Part shown: piece by piece, positions 6,570-8,235 of the stretch
How positions within the stretch are numbered: the first letter of the stretch is position 1
How the letters are laid out: each line of letters starts with the position of its first letter
Source: CAZBMJ01 sp964493205
GTDB lineage: Bacteria > Myxococcota > UBA727 > JABDBI01
Assembly: GCA_964493205.1 (NCBI GenBank)
Contig: CAZBMJ010000057.1
Coordinates: 1-8,235, forward strand
DNA length: 8,235 nucleotides
Direction: 5' to 3'
Program-made: the position numbers and the translations under genes
The notes under the pieces: generated by a model
Databases searched by the model: none
What the model saw: the letters and a program-made list of their open reading frames with translations, nothing else
Told to the model about the DNA's origin: nothing

Positions 6570-6594
6570 AAAGTTTATAAAAACTATTTATAAT
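6567..6594 (+). promoter_or_regulatory. Candidate promoter for the TIR gene
   Basis: A perfect -10 hexamer TATAAT is at 6589-6594, with a weak -35 match TAGAAA at 6567-6572 and a 16-base spacer. Transcription would start near 6601 and leave a leader of about 30 bases before the ATG at 6631, which has AAGGA ten bases upstream. In DNA this AT-rich a TATAAT can occur by chance, and the same bases form the hairpin listed at 6575-6599. Confidence 0.4.
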
Positions 6595-6599
6595 TTTTT
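6575..6599 (+). terminator. Possible AT-rich intrinsic terminator after the ABC-F gene
   Basis: ttataaa (6575-6581) pairs with tttataa (6587-6593) around a 5-base loop, directly followed by six T at 6594-6599. The arrangement is that of an intrinsic terminator six bases past the TAG stop. The stem has no G-C pair, so it would be weak. It overlaps the promoter-like TATAAT, and the two readings compete. Confidence 0.35.
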
Positions 6600-6630
6600 A
6601 ACATTTTTTACTCATAAGGAATTTGTTAAA

Positions 6631-8190
6631 ATGAAGATTATAGTAGCTCTTTTATTTTTTAGTAGTGCAGTGTTTAGTGCTCATCTTAATGATGAAATAC
6701 CTCATAAAATTAAACTTACTATTGATCAAACAAAAAAGAATTTGAAAAAGTTTTTAACACAAGATGAAATTGCCTCTCTAAAATTAGATACTCATGTTGT
6801 TCGTACCTATAATAGTTTTATAGTTATGAAGAAAAATCCATCCAATTCTATTTTTAAAAGAGCTTATAAGGAACTGCTAGAAGATAGTTATAATAAAATT
6901 GGCGAAAAAGCTCAAAAATTTAATAATGAGCACGTTGTTTCCATTTTAAGCACTTTGCAACTTGCATTTAAAGAACAATTTAGTGAAGAAATTATATTAA
7001 TCTATGACAATATAAACACTTTAAAAACGCTTCCTTCACTAAAGTACTCTATTTTTATAGCCTATGACCAAACGGATGCTTTTTATGAGATACAAGCTCG
7101 TAAGCTTGCGGATCATTTAAAATTAACGGGCTGTGAGGCTACTTTGATAAGCGATAATGTGGCTGGTTCTACTACGGTATTTTTAAGCAAAATATTTGAA
7201 TATGATTATGTTATCCTCATAGGTACAGAAAACTTATTTCCTAAGGCTGATTTTAAACAAGCCTTAGAATACATAGGAACTCGCGCTTCAAAAAATCCTA
7301 CCGCTATTATTCCTATTATTTTTGATGAGAGCATTAAAATAAGTTTTCCAAATATAATTAATATGAGTGATAGCACTCTTTACAACATTACTTTTTTAGA
7401 GCTTTTGAGTGAGATTGAGCCAAAAGAATATTATAAAAAAACAGTTTTCTCCAGTCTTTTAGAACTGCAAATGCTTGAAGTGCTTATTGAAAGCCATTTT
7501 CCCAAGCTTAGAAATGGGCAATACAAGAACCCTAACTTCAGAAATTTTATAAAAAAAGAAATTTTTGCAAAATCTTACATTAATATTTTGCAGATGTATG
7601 AGCTTTGTAGAAATCAGAATTTAACTCATACGGCTGAAATACAAGATTTGCTTATGAAAGCTTCAGAAGAAATAGGCAATCACAGAGAATTTAATTTTAA
7701 TAATTTAGAGAGTAAGCTTTCAAAAATTAACGATATTTCTAAATGTCTGCAAACCTTACAAGATGCTTTTAGCCATAAAAAACATGAATTAGTCCATAAA
7801 AGAAATATTGAAATATTCAAACTGGAAAATGCTATAAAAAAACTGGCACCAGTTTTACAAGCTGATAAAATTAATATCTCTGTGGTTTATTCTGAGGAAT
7901 TCTACCTAAATATTATTAGAGTGAATGAATTAATTAACCATTTAAAGCTCGCTGGTTTTAATATTACTACCAATAAGGATATATATTCTGCAGATTATGT
8001 GCTTGTTATTGGAACACCTGATTTAATTTCTAATAAAGAACATGAATTGCTTGAAGTAAGTAATTATAAACGAAGCAAAGGAAGCAATAAGGTTTTTTCT
8101 CTTATGTTTTATGGCGATAAATCCTTACTTCCTTTTTCACTTCAATGCGAAAACGTAATATACGGTGAACAAATTGAGGCATATAGCTAA
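6631..8190 (+). CDS. Exported protein with two helical-TIR modules
   Basis: This 519-residue protein starts with a signal peptide (MKIIVALLFFSSAVFS, likely cut near residue 16 or 17). Residues 20-135 are helical. Residues 137-265 form a TIR-like domain: strand YSIFIAYD (139-146), helix with LADHLKLTG, strand CEATLISD (168-175), loop NVAGS, then DYVILIGTE (192-200) and a helix carrying E213 in ALEYIGTR, where TIR NADases place their catalytic glutamate, then TAIIPIIFD (224-232). Residues 270-410 are again helical. Residues 413-519 repeat the TIR pattern: INISVVYSE, HLKLAGF, DYVLVIGTPDL (455-465), E475, KVFSLMFYG. This second copy lacks about 15 residues covering the BB loop and following helix. 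TIR domains either hydrolyse NAD or mediate TIR-TIR assembly; which applies here is unknown. Export suggests a target outside the bacterium, unlike cytoplasmic TIR phage-defence proteins. Assignment is by hand pattern matching: good for the first domain, fair for the second. The gene may have its own promoter. Confidence 0.75.
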   Translation: MKIIVALLFFSSAVFSAHLNDEIPHKIKLTIDQTKKNLKKFLTQDEIASLKLDTHVVRTYNSFIVMKKNPSNSIFKRAYKELLEDSYNKIGEKAQKFNNEHVVSILSTLQLAFKEQFSEEIILIYDNINTLKTLPSLKYSIFIAYDQTDAFYEIQARKLADHLKLTGCEATLISDNVAGSTTVFLSKIFEYDYVILIGTENLFPKADFKQALEYIGTRASKNPTAIIPIIFDESIKISFPNIINMSDSTLYNITFLELLSEIEPKEYYKKTVFSSLLELQMLEVLIESHFPKLRNGQYKNPNFRNFIKKEIFAKSYINILQMYELCRNQNLTHTAEIQDLLMKASEEIGNHREFNFNNLESKLSKINDISKCLQTLQDAFSHKKHELVHKRNIEIFKLENAIKKLAPVLQADKINISVVYSEEFYLNIIRVNELINHLKLAGFNITTNKDIYSADYVLVIGTPDLISNKEHELLEVSNYKRSKGSNKVFSLMFYGDKSLLPFSLQCENVIYGEQIEAYS

Positions 8191-8211
8191 GATCTCATAA
8201 AATAGTTATAT
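8182..8211 (+). repeat. 30-base repeat, copy 2 (3' end of the TIR gene)
   Basis: This matches the minus strand of 54-25 at 27 of 30 positions. It spans the last codons and stop of the TIR gene and about 20 bases beyond. The 7-bp hairpin of copy 1 is not preserved here because the bases after agttatat differ. No terminator is visible in the remaining bases to the window end. Confidence 0.55.
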
Positions 8212-8235
8212 TAAGTGTGTGTTAAAGATTTGATC

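Noticed and set aside
6631..8190. TIR protein as a bacterial anti-phage system (Thoeris-like or TIR-STAND)
   Set aside because: It has a signal peptide, and no partner sensor, NACHT/NB-ARC ATPase or SLOG-domain gene is adjacent in the window.

Overview
The window is AT-rich, densely packed bacterial DNA. All six substantial genes lie on the plus strand and use ordinary bacterial Shine-Dalgarno sites and TAA/TAG stops. The content is unusual for a bacterium: two exported Sel1-repeat proteins, an exported RING-finger protein and an exported TIR-domain protein, next to a housekeeping-type ABC-F ATPase. Exported copies of eukaryote-type interaction domains, low GC and clusters of young paralogs point to an obligate intracellular bacterium of protists. 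Candidatus Dependentiae (TM6; Babela-like) is my best guess. A Legionellales or Rickettsiales-type endosymbiont cannot be excluded from sequence alone.

Layout. Positions 1-223: on the minus strand, a 23-codon open frame with a very good ribosome binding site that encodes little more than a signal peptide. It is followed by a short hairpin, and an AT-only perfect palindrome sits in the gap that diverges towards the first large gene. Positions 224-3402: two adjacent Sel1-repeat genes that overlap by one base and are clearly paralogs. Positions 3423-4620: two small exported proteins sharing an N-terminal domain with an LGCxxC signature; the second also carries two tandem RING-type zinc fingers at its C-terminus. 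Positions 4665-6569: an ABC-F ATPase of the Uup type. Positions 6631-8190: an exported protein that reads as two consecutive [helical region + TIR-like domain] units, the second TIR being shortened.

The first four genes are separated by -1, 20 and 7 bases and probably form one operon. The ABC-F gene follows after 44 bases, and the TIR gene after 61 bases that hold a promoter-like sequence. Every gene except the ABC-F gene begins with a short basic and hydrophobic segment, so the products are predicted to leave the cytoplasm. The simplest reading, which is inference, is a small host-interaction locus: Sel1 repeats as protein-binding scaffolds, a RING protein as a possible ubiquitin ligase working with host E2 enzymes, and a TIR protein as a possible NAD-consuming or immune-interfering effector. 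The bacterium itself would not be expected to have ubiquitin.

Duplication recurs throughout: tandem Sel1 paralogs, tandem LGCxxC paralogs, an internally duplicated TIR protein, and a 30-base repeat (27 matches) present at both ends of the window in opposite orientation. I see no tRNA, rRNA, CRISPR array, insertion sequence or integrase.
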